Below, in pieces: positions 5,156 through 12,024 of a DNA stretch of 12,024 bases. The stretch is taken from assembly GCA_036518955.1 (NCBI GenBank), contig DATDMG010000372.1, positions 1 to 12,024 of the forward strand, in the 5' to 3' direction. Positions within the stretch are counted from its first letter, which is position 1. Each line of letters begins with the position of its first letter. The DNA is from DATDMG01 sp036518955. GTDB lineage: Bacteria; Actinomycetota; Actinomycetes; Actinomycetales; Kineosporiaceae. The notes below the pieces were generated by a model, which saw nothing but the letters and a program-made list of their open reading frames with translations, was not told the origin of the DNA and ran no database searches. The position numbers and the translations under genes are program-made.

Positions 5156-6757
5156 ATGACGCTTCCGGCAACGACCAGCTCACCACCCGCCCTCGACGAG
5201 CCGGCCAAGCTCATCGACATCGTGTCGATGCGTGCCCCGGACGACGATCGGCGGGTCCGCCTCGTCGACGGCGAGCACTCGTGGACGGCGCGGCAGCTGC
5301 GCAATGAGGTGGCTCGGTGCGTGGTGGACCTGCAGGCACACGGCGTGCGTCCGGGAGAACGCCTCCTGGCGGTGCTCGACCACGACGTGCACGCCGCCGT
5401 CGTGCTGGCAGCCGCCAGCGCGCTCGGGCTGCACCTGATCATGCCCTACGGGCTGCACTCCGCGGCCTTGCCGGAGTGGTTGGCCATCGTCCGCACGGCC
5501 CGGCCCGGCCTCGTGCTGCACGCCCGGCACGATCCGGCGGGAGCGGCGGAGCTGGCCGGGGCCGGCGTCCGGGTGGTGCGCCTGCCCCGGCCGTCGGAGC
5601 CTGCTCCGGACGCCGAGGTGGAGGAGCTGCACCCCGAGCCGGTGCCCGGCTTCCTGGTGCTCTTCTCCAGCGGCACCACCGGGGCGCCGAAGGGGATGAG
5701 CATCCCCGAGGCCCTGATCACCCGCAAGATCGCCAGCATCTCCGGCCAGCTGCGGTTCGCGCCGCAGTCGCGGATCCTGATGACCGGGCTGATGAACAAC
5801 ACCACCGGGGTCATCTTCACGTTCGGCGGGCTGCTGCGGGGTTCCACGGTGGTCTTCCCCCGGTCCGCCGACCCGGCGTCCTGGCCGGCCCGGGTGCGGC
5901 AGCACCGGATCACCCACCTGCAACTGCGCCCGGTCGCGCTCAAGCAGTTCATCACCGCCACGGCCGCCGCGGCGCTCGACCTGTCCGGTCTGGAAGTGAT
6001 CGCCTACGGTGGCGGGGCCGTGCCGCGCGCAGTGATCGCCGAGGGCCGCCGGCTGCTGCCCGGGGACTGGGTGCAGGGGTACGGGCTGAGCGAGACCTAC
6101 GGCCCGTTCTGCTGGCTCGACGAGGCCGCTCACCGACAGGGCCGGCACCTGGGGCAGGTGTACTGCGTCGGGCGTCCGGACGACACCGTCGAGGTCCGGC
6201 TGGAACCGGCCGAGGGCCATCCGGACGGCGTCGGCGAGGTGCTCGTGCGCGGCGCGGTGATGGAGGGCTACCTTGACGTCGCGACGGGCACGCTGCGCGG
6301 CCCCGACCCGTGGCTGCGCACCGGCGACCTGGCCTGCTGGAGCCCCGACGGCGACCTGGTGCTGAAGGGACGGCGCGCGGGCGCCCTGCTGACGGGTAAC
6401 GGACACCGGATCTACCCCGAAGAGATCGAGGCGGTCCTGGCCAACGTGCCCGGTGCCGACGACGTGGTGCTCGTGGGCGTCCCCCAACCGGATACCCACC
6501 AGGAGCGGCCGGTGGCCGTGCTGTGCGGTCCGCTGGCCCAGCAGGACGGCGACGCCGTCGTCCGCCTCGTGGTCCGGGAGCTGGCGCGCACCCTGGCCCG
6601 GGAGAAGTGGCCGGACCTGGTCTACGTGACCGCCCAGCCCTTCCCCGAGAGTGCCAACGGCAAGGTCAGGCGCGGTGAGGTGGCAGCCGCCGTCGACCCC
6701 CGGCGTCTGCTGGACCTGTCGTCCGCCCAGGCCGACCGGCCGGAGGTGGCACGGTGA
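5156..6757 (+). CDS. ANL-superfamily acyl-adenylating enzyme (acyl-CoA synthetase-like)
   Basis: This encodes 533 aa, full length for class I adenylate-forming enzymes, which activate a carboxylate as acyl-AMP and usually transfer it to CoA or a carrier protein. Core motifs are present: P-loop SSGTTGAPKG (171-180), A5 YGLSET (309-314), A7 LRTGDL (387-392), A8 LKGRRAGALLTGNGHRIYPE (403-422), and A10 ESANGKVRR with the catalytic Lys503. The hinge after A8 Arg406 is unusual, with Ala408-Gly409 where Asp or Lys is normal, which may affect the domain rotation needed for thioester formation. No carrier protein or condensing enzyme is in the window, so a CoA thioester or a hydrolase-linked step is more likely than NRPS loading. 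GAGG precedes ATG 5156. The stop overlaps the hydrolase start by 4 nt (GTGA), implying translational coupling. The substrate cannot be told. Confidence 0.92.
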   Translation: MTLPATTSSPPALDEPAKLIDIVSMRAPDDDRRVRLVDGEHSWTARQLRNEVARCVVDLQAHGVRPGERLLAVLDHDVHAAVVLAAASALGLHLIMPYGLHSAALPEWLAIVRTARPGLVLHARHDPAGAAELAGAGVRVVRLPRPSEPAPDAEVEELHPEPVPGFLVLFSSGTTGAPKGMSIPEALITRKIASISGQLRFAPQSRILMTGLMNNTTGVIFTFGGLLRGSTVVFPRSADPASWPARVRQHRITHLQLRPVALKQFITATAAAALDLSGLEVIAYGGGAVPRAVIAEGRRLLPGDWVQGYGLSETYGPFCWLDEAAHRQGRHLGQVYCVGRPDDTVEVRLEPAEGHPDGVGEVLVRGAVMEGYLDVATGTLRGPDPWLRTGDLACWSPDGDLVLKGRRAGALLTGNGHRIYPEEIEAVLANVPGADDVVLVGVPQPDTHQERPVAVLCGPLAQQDGDAVVRLVVRELARTLAREKWPDLVYVTAQPFPESANGKVRRGEVAAAVDPRRLLDLSSAQADRPEVAR

Positions 6758-7947
6758 GCTCGCCCGTCGTCAGGCCCGCGGCGTCACCCCGCGCCGGGCG
6801 CCCGCGCCCGGTGCGGGTCACCGAAGAGGTCTACGGTGCCCTGGGATACCTAGTGGGCCGGCTGCTGTTCCTCAACTCCCGGTACGCCCCGCAGGTCCAC
6901 TGGGGCGACATCGCCCATGCCCTGGACGGGTTCCCCACCGACGACCTGGACCTGTCGTCGGCGGCCTTCTGGAACGAGTGGCGGCTGCGCTGGACCGCGC
7001 AGGCGGACCGCTACCGCCTCCTGGCCGACGACTCCGGCACACCGGCGGGCCGCTCCCGCGCGCTCCGCTCCGCCGCCGCCTGCTACCACTGGGCCGAGTT
7101 CATGGACTTCGAGGACCCGCAGCGCAAGCTGGCCGCCCGACAGCGCATCCGGGAGTGCTTCCTGGACAGCCTTCCCGGCACCGACCTCGACCTGGTGGCG
7201 GGCCAGCTGCCGGCCACCCCGGACCGGGCCGCCGTCCCGTACTGGGTCCTGCTCCCACCGCAGCGGGTCCGCCCAGCCGGCCCCCTGGCGACCGTGGTGC
7301 TGTCCAACGGCCTGGACTCGATGACCGAGGTGGAGGTGCTGGCCCTCGCCGAGCCCTTCCTGGAGCGGGGCCTGGCCGCCGTCCTGTTCGACGGGCCCGG
7401 GCAGGGCATCCAAGCCGGCCAGACGCCCCTGCTCGTCGCGATGGAGTCCGTCGTCGCCGACCTCGTCGTGCGGGTCACCGAAAACCCGCTGCTCGACCAG
7501 CACCGGATGGCCTTCCTCGGCATCAGCTTCGGGGGGTACGTCGCGCTGCGGGTGGCCGCTACCAGCGGCACCACGTTCCGGGTCGTCGTCAACCACGGCG
7601 GGGGGCCGCAGATCTCGGAGTTCGCCGGACTGCCCCGGCGGCTCAAGGAGGACTTCCGGTTCGCGTTCCTCGCCCCGGCCGAGGCGGACCTGCAGCCGCA
7701 GTTCGACGCGATGGCCCTCACCCCGGACGGGCCCGCACCACAGACCGAAGTGGTCAGCCTGCACGGGGCGCTCGACGACATCTTCCCGGTGGAGGCCCTG
7801 AGGGACCTGCACCGGGCTTGGGGGCCGCGGCACACGCTCGAGATCCACGAGCGGGAGGCCCACACCAGCCTCAACATCATCAACGCCCTCACCCTGAGGA
7901 CGGCGGACCTGGTCTCCGACCGCCTCGCCACTCCGATCACCCCCTGA
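6754..7947 (+). CDS. Alpha/beta hydrolase, FrsA/DUF1100 type
   Basis: This encodes 397 aa with the large helical N-terminal region (about 25-140, a cap domain) typical of the FrsA/DUF1100 group, followed by an alpha/beta-hydrolase core. Visible core features are NGLDSM (185-190), DGPGQG (213-218), the nucleophile elbow GISFGG with Ser258, the acid site HGALDDIFP with Asp341 or Asp342, and the catalytic His370 in EREAHTSLN. A Ser-Asp-His triad therefore looks intact. Characterised relatives include 2,6-dihydropseudooxynicotine hydrolase, which cleaves a C-C bond of a diketone-like substrate, and the fungal chain-shortening enzyme Ayg1. A C-C hydrolase or esterase acting on a polyketide-like compound is plausible but inferred. 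The GTG start is fixed by its 4-nt overlap with the ANL stop, so the two proteins are coupled and probably act in consecutive steps. Confidence 0.88.
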   Translation: MSSPVVRPAASPRAGRPRPVRVTEEVYGALGYLVGRLLFLNSRYAPQVHWGDIAHALDGFPTDDLDLSSAAFWNEWRLRWTAQADRYRLLADDSGTPAGRSRALRSAAACYHWAEFMDFEDPQRKLAARQRIRECFLDSLPGTDLDLVAGQLPATPDRAAVPYWVLLPPQRVRPAGPLATVVLSNGLDSMTEVEVLALAEPFLERGLAAVLFDGPGQGIQAGQTPLLVAMESVVADLVVRVTENPLLDQHRMAFLGISFGGYVALRVAATSGTTFRVVVNHGGGPQISEFAGLPRRLKEDFRFAFLAPAEADLQPQFDAMALTPDGPAPQTEVVSLHGALDDIFPVEALRDLHRAWGPRHTLEIHEREAHTSLNIINALTLRTADLVSDRLATPITP

Positions 7948-7988
7948 TCCCAGGGGCGCCCACCCCGTCACCACACAGTGAGGTTGTC

Positions 7989-8525
7989 ATGGCGAACACC
8001 AGTTCCAGCGCCCAGCAGGTCGACGTGCCGGCTCCCGGGTCCTACCCGCTCGTCGCCGCCCGGTCCAAGGCCGCGTTCCGGACCCGGCACCTGTTCGGAC
8101 TCGCCGGCGTCGCGGGCACCGTGCAGGTCGAGTCGGGGACCGTCACGCTCGACCCTCAGGCGTCCGCAGCCTCGGGTGTCGTGACCCTGTCGGCTGCCTC
8201 GTTCGACTCCGGCCACGCCAAGCGGGACGGCGACGTGAAGGGGACCAAGTTCCTCGATGTGGTGCGCCACCCGCACTTCGTCTACCGGCCCACCGGGCTG
8301 TCGCACGCGAACAACAGCTGGACCGTCACCGGTGACCTGACCGTGCGCGGCGTCTCCGCCCCGGTGCCCCTGACCGTCGAGTCGCTCCAGACGACCTCCA
8401 CCGGGTTCCGGGCCCGAGCCACCGCCCGCGTCGACCGGTACGCGTTCGGGATCACTGCCGCCAAGGGAATGGCGGCCCGCTACCTGGACCTGGAGCTGAC
8501 CGTCGAGGCCGACGCCGGTCGCTGA
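7989..8525 (+). CDS. YceI-family lipocalin-like protein
   Basis: This encodes a 178-aa YceI-type protein. It has the family's lipocalin-like barrel motifs: AAFRTRHLFG near residue 28, SFDSGHAKRDGDVKGTKFLD (71-90) followed by VVRHPHF, GDLTVRGVSAPV (115-126), and the C-terminal DRYAFGI (149-155). Characterised relatives such as TT1927b bind polyisoprenoid lipids or isoprenoid quinones in the barrel. There is no signal peptide, unlike periplasmic E. coli YceI, so this form is probably cytoplasmic, as is common in actinobacteria. GTGAGG at 7978-7983 precedes ATG 7989. The 41-nt gap after the hydrolase and 54 nt before the exporter place it inside the operon. It may buffer or present a lipophilic quinone-like compound to the enzymes or the exporter, which is inference. 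Confidence 0.93.
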   Translation: MANTSSSAQQVDVPAPGSYPLVAARSKAAFRTRHLFGLAGVAGTVQVESGTVTLDPQASAASGVVTLSAASFDSGHAKRDGDVKGTKFLDVVRHPHFVYRPTGLSHANNSWTVTGDLTVRGVSAPVPLTVESLQTTSTGFRARATARVDRYAFGITAAKGMAARYLDLELTVEADAGR

Positions 8526-8579
8526 CGGCAGTCGCCGAGCAGCCGGCCAGTGAGCCCGGATCCACGAAGGGGGTACGCC

Positions 8580-10043
8580 TTGTCGACCCACATCGGCCGG
8601 GCCCCGGCCCAGCGACCCGCGCAGGAGGTCCCACGCCGGTGGACGGCGCTCGCCGGAGTCGCGACAGCTCAACTCATGATCGGAATCGACTCGACGATCA
8701 TGAACATCGCGCTGCCGTCGACCCAGCAGGCGCTGCACCTGTCCGACCCGGCGCGGCAGTGGGTCATCACGGCCTTCACCCTCTGTTACGGCGGCCTGCT
8801 GCTGCTCGGCGGTCGCCTGTCGGACCTGATGGGCCGGCGCCGGGCCTTGCTCCTGGCGCTGGCAGGCTTCGCCGCAGCCTCGGCCCTCGGCGGGATCGCC
8901 GTCAACGCCGGGATGTTCCTCGGCGCCCGGGCGGCGCAGGGAGTGTTCGGCGCGCTGCTGACGCCGTCGGTGCTGGCGACGATCGCGGCCACGTTCCGGC
9001 TGCCGGCGGAACGGGCCCGCGCCTACGGCGTCTACGGCACCGTGATGGGCAGTTCGACCGGGCTCGGCGTCCTGCTCGGCGGCGTGCTCACCGGCTACCT
9101 CAGCTGGCGCTGGTGCATGCTCGTCAACCTGCCCTTCGCGCTCGCCTCGGCCCTGTGCGTGCGATCCGCCGTCCAGAGCCGGCCGGCCGTTCCCCGTCCC
9201 CGGATCGACGTCACCGGCGCGGTCCTGGCCACCGGCGGCTTGATGGCTCTGGTCCTGGGTTTCGACCGGGCCCAGGTCAAGGGCTGGACGGCGGCGGTGA
9301 CCGTCGGCTCGCTGACCGCCGGGGCCGTGATGGTCGCGCTCTTCGTCGCCGTGCAGGCCAGGAGCGCCCAGCCGCTGCTGCCGTTGCGGGTACTCCGGCA
9401 CCGTCGACGGGGCGGGTCCTACCTGGCGGTCCTGGCCCTGGCGGCGGGCATGTTCTCCACGCTGTTCTTCCTCACCTTCCACCTGCAGAACGTCCTGGGG
9501 TACTCCCCCGTGCTGGCCGGCCTGGGGTTCCTACCCCTGACCGGGGGCCTACTCCTCGGGACCCGGCTGGCCACCCCGCTGCTGGCCCGGGGCAGGCCCC
9601 GGCCGGCGCTGGTGGCCGGGCTGGCCAGTGCGGCGGTCGGTGAGCTGCTGCTCTCGCTGGTATACGCCGGCAGTGGCTACCTCTGGCCGGTGCTGGCCGT
9701 GTTCGTGCTCATCGGGCTAGGGGCCGGAGCCGTCCTGGTGAGTGCGAACAGCACCGCGACGGCCGGCGCCGGTCCTGACACCGCCGTGGCCGGAGCCATG
9801 GTGATGACCTCCCAGCAGATCGGCGCCTCGCTCGGGACGGCGCTGCTGGGCACCATCGCCGGCCGGGCCGCCGGGGCGCACGGCGCCACCCATGACGCCG
9901 TCGCGCTGGTCCACGGGATGAACGTCGCGGCACTCACCGGGACGGCCGTGCTCGTCGTCGCGACGATCGCGGTCGCCGTCGTGACCGGCCCCTCCCACGA
10001 CCGCCCGACCGACGGGCCGCCCGCGGCCGTGGCGAGCCACTGA
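8580..10043 (+). CDS. MFS drug exporter, DHA2 (EmrB/QacA, 14-helix) type
   Basis: From TTG 8580 this is a 487-aa MFS transporter. DHA2-type signatures are present: GIDSTIMNIALPS in helix 1, motif A GRLSDLMGRRRAL after helix 2, and motif C GSSTGLGVLLGGVLTGYLSWRW in helix 5, followed by a string of hydrophobic segments to the C-terminus in keeping with 14 helices. The family exports hydrophobic drugs, dyes and secondary metabolites by proton antiport. TTG is preferred over GTG 8550 because GAAGGGGG (8566-8573) lies 6 nt before it, while GTG has no ribosome binding site and sits in the intergenic leader. It is the last gene of the operon and probably exports the pathway product or the inducing toxicant. 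A TetR repressor next to such an exporter is a classical arrangement. Confidence 0.92.
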   Translation: MSTHIGRAPAQRPAQEVPRRWTALAGVATAQLMIGIDSTIMNIALPSTQQALHLSDPARQWVITAFTLCYGGLLLLGGRLSDLMGRRRALLLALAGFAAASALGGIAVNAGMFLGARAAQGVFGALLTPSVLATIAATFRLPAERARAYGVYGTVMGSSTGLGVLLGGVLTGYLSWRWCMLVNLPFALASALCVRSAVQSRPAVPRPRIDVTGAVLATGGLMALVLGFDRAQVKGWTAAVTVGSLTAGAVMVALFVAVQARSAQPLLPLRVLRHRRRGGSYLAVLALAAGMFSTLFFLTFHLQNVLGYSPVLAGLGFLPLTGGLLLGTRLATPLLARGRPRPALVAGLASAAVGELLLSLVYAGSGYLWPVLAVFVLIGLGAGAVLVSANSTATAGAGPDTAVAGAMVMTSQQIGASLGTALLGTIAGRAAGAHGATHDAVALVHGMNVAALTGTAVLVVATIAVAVVTGPSHDRPTDGPPAAVASH

Positions 10044-10053
10044 GGGCTTGTTC

Positions 10054-10095
10054 GGATCTCCAAACCCCATGAGTTGGATCCCCAAACCCCAGGAG
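10054..10095. repeat. 20-bp imperfect direct repeat, possible IS end
   Basis: GGATCTCCAAACCCCATGAG (10054-10073) and GGATCCCCAAACCCCAGGAG (10076-10095) match at 18 of 20 positions with a 22-bp period. They begin 11 nt after the MFS stop and precede the IS701-type remnant. The run GGGCTTGTTCGGATC before and into the first copy resembles insertion-sequence termini, but no matching opposite end was found. An alternative is a regulatory direct repeat. Confidence 0.45.
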
Positions 10096-10107
10096 ATGGA
10101 ACGAACG

Positions 10108-10128
10108 CCCCCGACGGGCAGACGGGGG
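10108..10128 (+). terminator. Candidate terminator hairpin after the MFS gene
   Basis: CCCCCG (10108-10113) pairs with CGGGGG (10123-10128) around a 9-nt loop, 64 nt past the MFS stop. It is short and lacks a T-tract. It is the only obvious hairpin before the transposase remnant, so it may end the five-gene operon. Confidence 0.35.
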
Positions 10129-10177
10129 TCGTGTCCAGCGACGAGGTGCGGGCTTCGACGTAGGCGACGGAGGAATC

Positions 10178-10598
10178 CTACCGGGACCCCGGCCAGGGTG
10201 CGGCGCTCTCGTCAGCGGCCCAGCCTTCACCCAGGTACAGGCTGCGCCCGATCACGGCATGCCCGGCCGGGGGTGGCCAGCGACAGGTGCTCCGCCACCT
10301 GGCAGCACCCGACGCCGCCGAGGGCCCGGGAGTACTGCTGCGCGGCCCCCACCGAGTCGGTGGACGACTTCGCGTCACCGGTCTCATCTACGGCCAGCAT
10401 CGCCGGGCCGTTCAGGCGTTCCAGGATCCAGCGGGCCACGGCGGCCACGGCGTCGGCGTCCCAGACCGCCCGGGGCTGCGGGGCTCGCTGCCGCCGAACA
10501 GGCCGGCGACCCGATGCCTTCAGGCTGTCCAGCGGCGCGAGGTGATCGAGGTGGGCTACGGTCGAGGGGACGGTCGTCGTGTCAGGGTGTTTCCTCAC
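10178..10598 (-). pseudogene. IS701-family transposase remnant, frameshifted and truncated
   Basis: Read on the minus strand, one frame gives PRAVWDADAVAAVARWILER, then MLAVDETGDAKSSTDSVGAA and QQYSRALGGVGCCQVAEHLS. This is the IS701-type region around the first catalytic Asp (VDETGD). Near 10265-10275 the similarity shifts frame and continues as AGHAVIGRSLYLGEGWAADE, which matches the following GHA.ID..LYLP..W-like block of the family, and then meets a stop at 10178. Both the N-terminal part and the C-terminal catalytic residues are missing, so it cannot be active. It marks an old insertion just outside the regulated operon. The family call is from remembered motifs. Confidence 0.72.
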
Positions 10599-10799
10599 AG
10601 TTCATCATGATCACGACGGCCGTCCCCCATGCCGCCCGACACGCCCTTTACCCGCAGTGATGCCCGCACCATCACGAACTACAGCTGCCGTGGAGGAGCC
10701 GGCGCGATGACAGGCACGCTCAGTCGGTCACGGACGAACCGCGCCGCAGGTGCAGGGCTTGCGGCAGATGAGCGTTCGGCCAGGCCCCGAGGTCGTGGT
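10599..10799. other. Intergenic stretch between the IS701 remnant and the SRPBCC gene
   Basis: I see no convincing gene, RNA or repeat here. A GGAGGAG-like run at about 10692-10698 lies ahead of an ATG at 10707 on the plus strand, but the protein that would follow is low-complexity and shadowed by the SRPBCC gene, so no gene is called. Confidence 0.4.
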
Positions 10800-11273
10800 T
10801 CAACCAGCCGCGGTGGCGGCCCGGTCGAGGGCCGCCAGGGTCTGCTCCATGGTCCGCCGATTGTGCTCGGTCCGGCGCGGCACCCCGGTACCGAGCGGGG
10901 TGATGATGCGCAGCAACCGGGACCGGCGATCCGTCGTGGATTCCCGCACCTGACAGCCCACCTCGGCGCCACCGACCTCGGACGGGATGAAGTCGAACGC
11001 CCAGTCCGAGACGGGCATCCCTAGCCAGGTCACCGCGAAGCCGAACCGGCGGCCCGGCTCGGCCGCCGTCACGGTGCAGGTCGTGCTCCATCGGAACAGA
11101 CCGTTCCGGTTGCGTCCCCGGAACCGAGACCCGATCTCGCCGGGTTGGCCACGCACCCAGCGCGCACCCGCAGACTCCGGGCTCCACCGGTCCATCTGCG
11201 TGACCTCGGCAATCATCAGGTAGAGCCGGCCGGGGTCAGCCGCGATCCGTCGGGACACTTCCACCGTTGCCAT
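10800..11273 (-). CDS. SRPBCC-family protein (START-like, polyketide cyclase/dehydrase type)
   Basis: From ATG 11273 this is a 157-aa protein with the START/Bet v1-like pattern of SRPBCC polyketide-cyclase/dehydrase-type proteins. The N-terminus MATVEVSRRIAADPGRLYLM is the usual first strand and helix. IAEVTQMDRWSPES and GSRFRGRNRNG follow, then a strand FRWSTTCTVTAAEPGRRFGF, and a C-terminal helix TMEQTLAALDRAATAAG closes the ligand cavity. The fold binds hydrophobic ligands, and family membership alone does not give a reaction. A GTG at 11327 would extend the N-terminus by 18 residues of poor quality. ATG is chosen by family alignment, although neither start has a strong ribosome binding site. 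It lies outside the TetR-linked operon, beyond the transposase remnant, and faces the other way, so a functional link is doubtful. Confidence 0.85.
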   Translation of the reverse strand: MATVEVSRRIAADPGRLYLMIAEVTQMDRWSPESAGARWVRGQPGEIGSRFRGRNRNGLFRWSTTCTVTAAEPGRRFGFAVTWLGMPVSDWAFDFIPSEVGGAEVGCQVRESTTDRRSRLLRIITPLGTGVPRRTEHNRRTMEQTLAALDRAATAAG

Positions 11274-11725
11274 GCGGTCGAGGTAACCACAGGACGATCC
11301 CTCTTGGTCAGGATGGGTGTGAGCCACCTCGTGTGAGTGCCAGGGTTCCTGGCTGGGGTGGGGATCGGAGACCCTGTGTACGTGTCGACATCGTCTGATC
11401 GTCCGTCCGGACCGGCGGCGGAGGGCCCCGGAGGGCGCAGCAAGGCGTTGACGTCCATCAGACGCACCGATGCGCGCATGCGTCCCTGGAGGATCGCCTC
11501 GGCCAGCGGGTCCGCGCGCAGCGCCGTCGATGGTGGGACGGGCAGCGGTCGCACCGACAACACGCGGGCCGCAGCGCCGCGACGCTGAGCGGCCCCGGCA
11601 TGCCGACGGGGGGCGATCAGGTGGCTGCGCAGGCCGGCGTTCCTGGGACCTGACCCTCGGCGAATGGCACCTCAGCTTCGGGTCGGCACCCTACCGGCGT
11701 CACCGCGCCGAGTACCCGGCCCCGC
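11274..11725. other. Gap with weak coding-like fragments, no gene called
   Basis: About 450 bases lie without a clear gene. On the plus strand, residues SWDLTLGEWHLSFGSAPYRR (about 11640-11700) look protein-like. On the minus strand, ADPLAEAILQGRMRASVRLM (about 11457-11516) also looks ordered. Neither has a start with a ribosome binding site or a family I recognise. They may be decayed gene pieces. The SRPBCC promoter should also lie here. Confidence 0.35.
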
Positions 11726-11749
11726 CGGGGGCGCCGGCAGACGCCCCCG
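11726..11749 (-). terminator. Terminator of the DUF418-like gene
   Basis: CGGGGGCG (11726-11733) pairs perfectly with CGCCCCCG (11742-11749) around an 8-nt loop. It begins 26 nt beyond the stop of the minus-strand membrane-protein gene, a typical terminator position. There is no T-tract. Confidence 0.6.
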
Positions 11750-11774
11750 TGCTGCCGCATCCCGCTCCTGAGCC

Positions 11775-12024
11775 TCAGCGGATCCGCCTGGCCGCCCGGG
11801 TGGCCTGATGCATCAGGTACTCCAGGGGGCCGCGGCGGAAGAACCGTGACCACACCGTGGCGAAGACGATGGCGCCCGCCACGAATCCGGCCAGTGGACC
11901 CCAGGTGGTGATGGGTTTGGGGAGCAGCGCGTACGCCGCGACGTGGGCGACGTAGAGCGTCAGGGACATGGTGCCCACGGCGATCACTGGGCCCGCCGGC
12001 CGGCGCAGCCGCAGCCAGGTCATG
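11775..12024 (-). CDS. C-terminal part of a DUF418-like membrane protein (cut by window edge)
   Basis: The visible 82-83 residues are the C-terminal end of an integral membrane protein that continues past base 12024. They contain a helix AVGTMSLTLYVAHVAAYALL, a short loop, a second helix PLAGFVAGAIVFATVWSRFF, and a basic tail with RRGPLEYLMHQATRAARRI. The 'GxMSLTLYV' helix and the 'RxGPLEYL' tail are typical of DUF418 proteins and of related acyltransferase-like membrane proteins, which are about 350-400 aa long. The ATG at 12023 is probably internal, since most of the family's length is missing. A terminator hairpin follows. No link to the TetR-regulated genes is visible. A heparan-glucosaminide acetyltransferase-like protein is the main alternative. 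Confidence 0.7.
   Translation of the reverse strand, partial: MTWLRLRRPAGPVIAVGTMSLTLYVAHVAAYALLPKPITTWGPLAGFVAGAIVFATVWSRFFRRGPLEYLMHQATRAARRIR

Noticed and set aside
5180..6499. 439-aa open frame on the minus strand
   Set aside because: It is antisense to the well-supported ANL gene and shows no recognisable domain or ribosome binding site.
7968..9482. 504-aa open frame on the minus strand
   Set aside because: It is antisense to YceI and the MFS gene, both of which carry clear family motifs. Its composition is Gly/Arg/Gln-rich and without domains.
108..10043. TTA (bldA-dependent) leucine codons in the regulators or operon genes
   Set aside because: I looked for in-frame TTA in the main genes and saw none, although this was a manual scan.
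10259..10660. Plus-strand peptide AEQAGDPMPSG, which resembles an IS701 transposase motif
   Set aside because: The genuine IS701-type motifs (VDETGD, AGHAVIGRSLYL) read on the minus strand over the same region, so the plus-strand likeness is taken as chance.

Overview
The window is very GC-rich, uses GTG and TTG starts as well as ATG, and carries SARP, TetR, DUF6069 and DUF6081 type proteins. This points to an actinomycete of the Streptomyces/Micromonospora kind, in an accessory chromosomal region of specialised-metabolism or stress-response type. Family names come from recognising motifs by eye; no database search was run.

Layout. (1) 1-1515: a minus-strand SARP activator gene with a terminator-like inverted repeat beyond its end, a long upstream gap, and a broken transposase N-terminus (in-frame stop plus frameshift). 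(2) 1526-2976: three near-identical 14-bp palindromes, two of them inside recognisable -35/-10 promoters, then a WrbA-like NAD(P)H:quinone oxidoreductase, a strong hairpin, and a small DUF6069-type membrane protein that ends at a bidirectional terminator. (3) 3071-3709: a minus-strand TetR repressor. (4) 3868-10043: a divergent promoter carrying two degenerate copies of the same palindrome, followed by a tight five-gene plus-strand operon: DUF6081-like beta-sandwich protein, ANL acyl-adenylating enzyme, FrsA/DUF1100-type alpha/beta hydrolase (4-nt overlap), YceI lipocalin-like protein, and a DHA2-type MFS exporter. (5) 10044-10600: a repeat pair and a frameshifted IS701-type transposase remnant. 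(6) 10800-12024: a minus-strand SRPBCC protein, a stretch with no convincing gene, and the C-terminal end of a DUF418-like membrane protein cut by the window edge.

How it may work. The most striking signal is regulatory. The palindrome CGGAGAGCTCTCCG recurs five times in two clusters about 2.3 kb apart, spaced 31-34 bp within a cluster. In three cases it lies in the 17-bp spacer between a -35 and a TAGCCT/TAGCAT -10 box. This suggests that the TetR protein between the clusters represses both the wrbA promoter and the DUF6081-led operon. The regulated proteins include a quinone reductase, an isoprenoid-binding-type lipocalin, an acyl-activating enzyme, a hydrolase whose family includes C-C bond cleaving enzymes, and an exporter. 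I infer a small inducible pathway that makes, modifies or detoxifies an acyl or quinone-like lipophilic compound. The chemistry cannot be read from sequence. Transposase remnants on both flanks fit acquisition as an island, with the SARP as a possible second, activating input.
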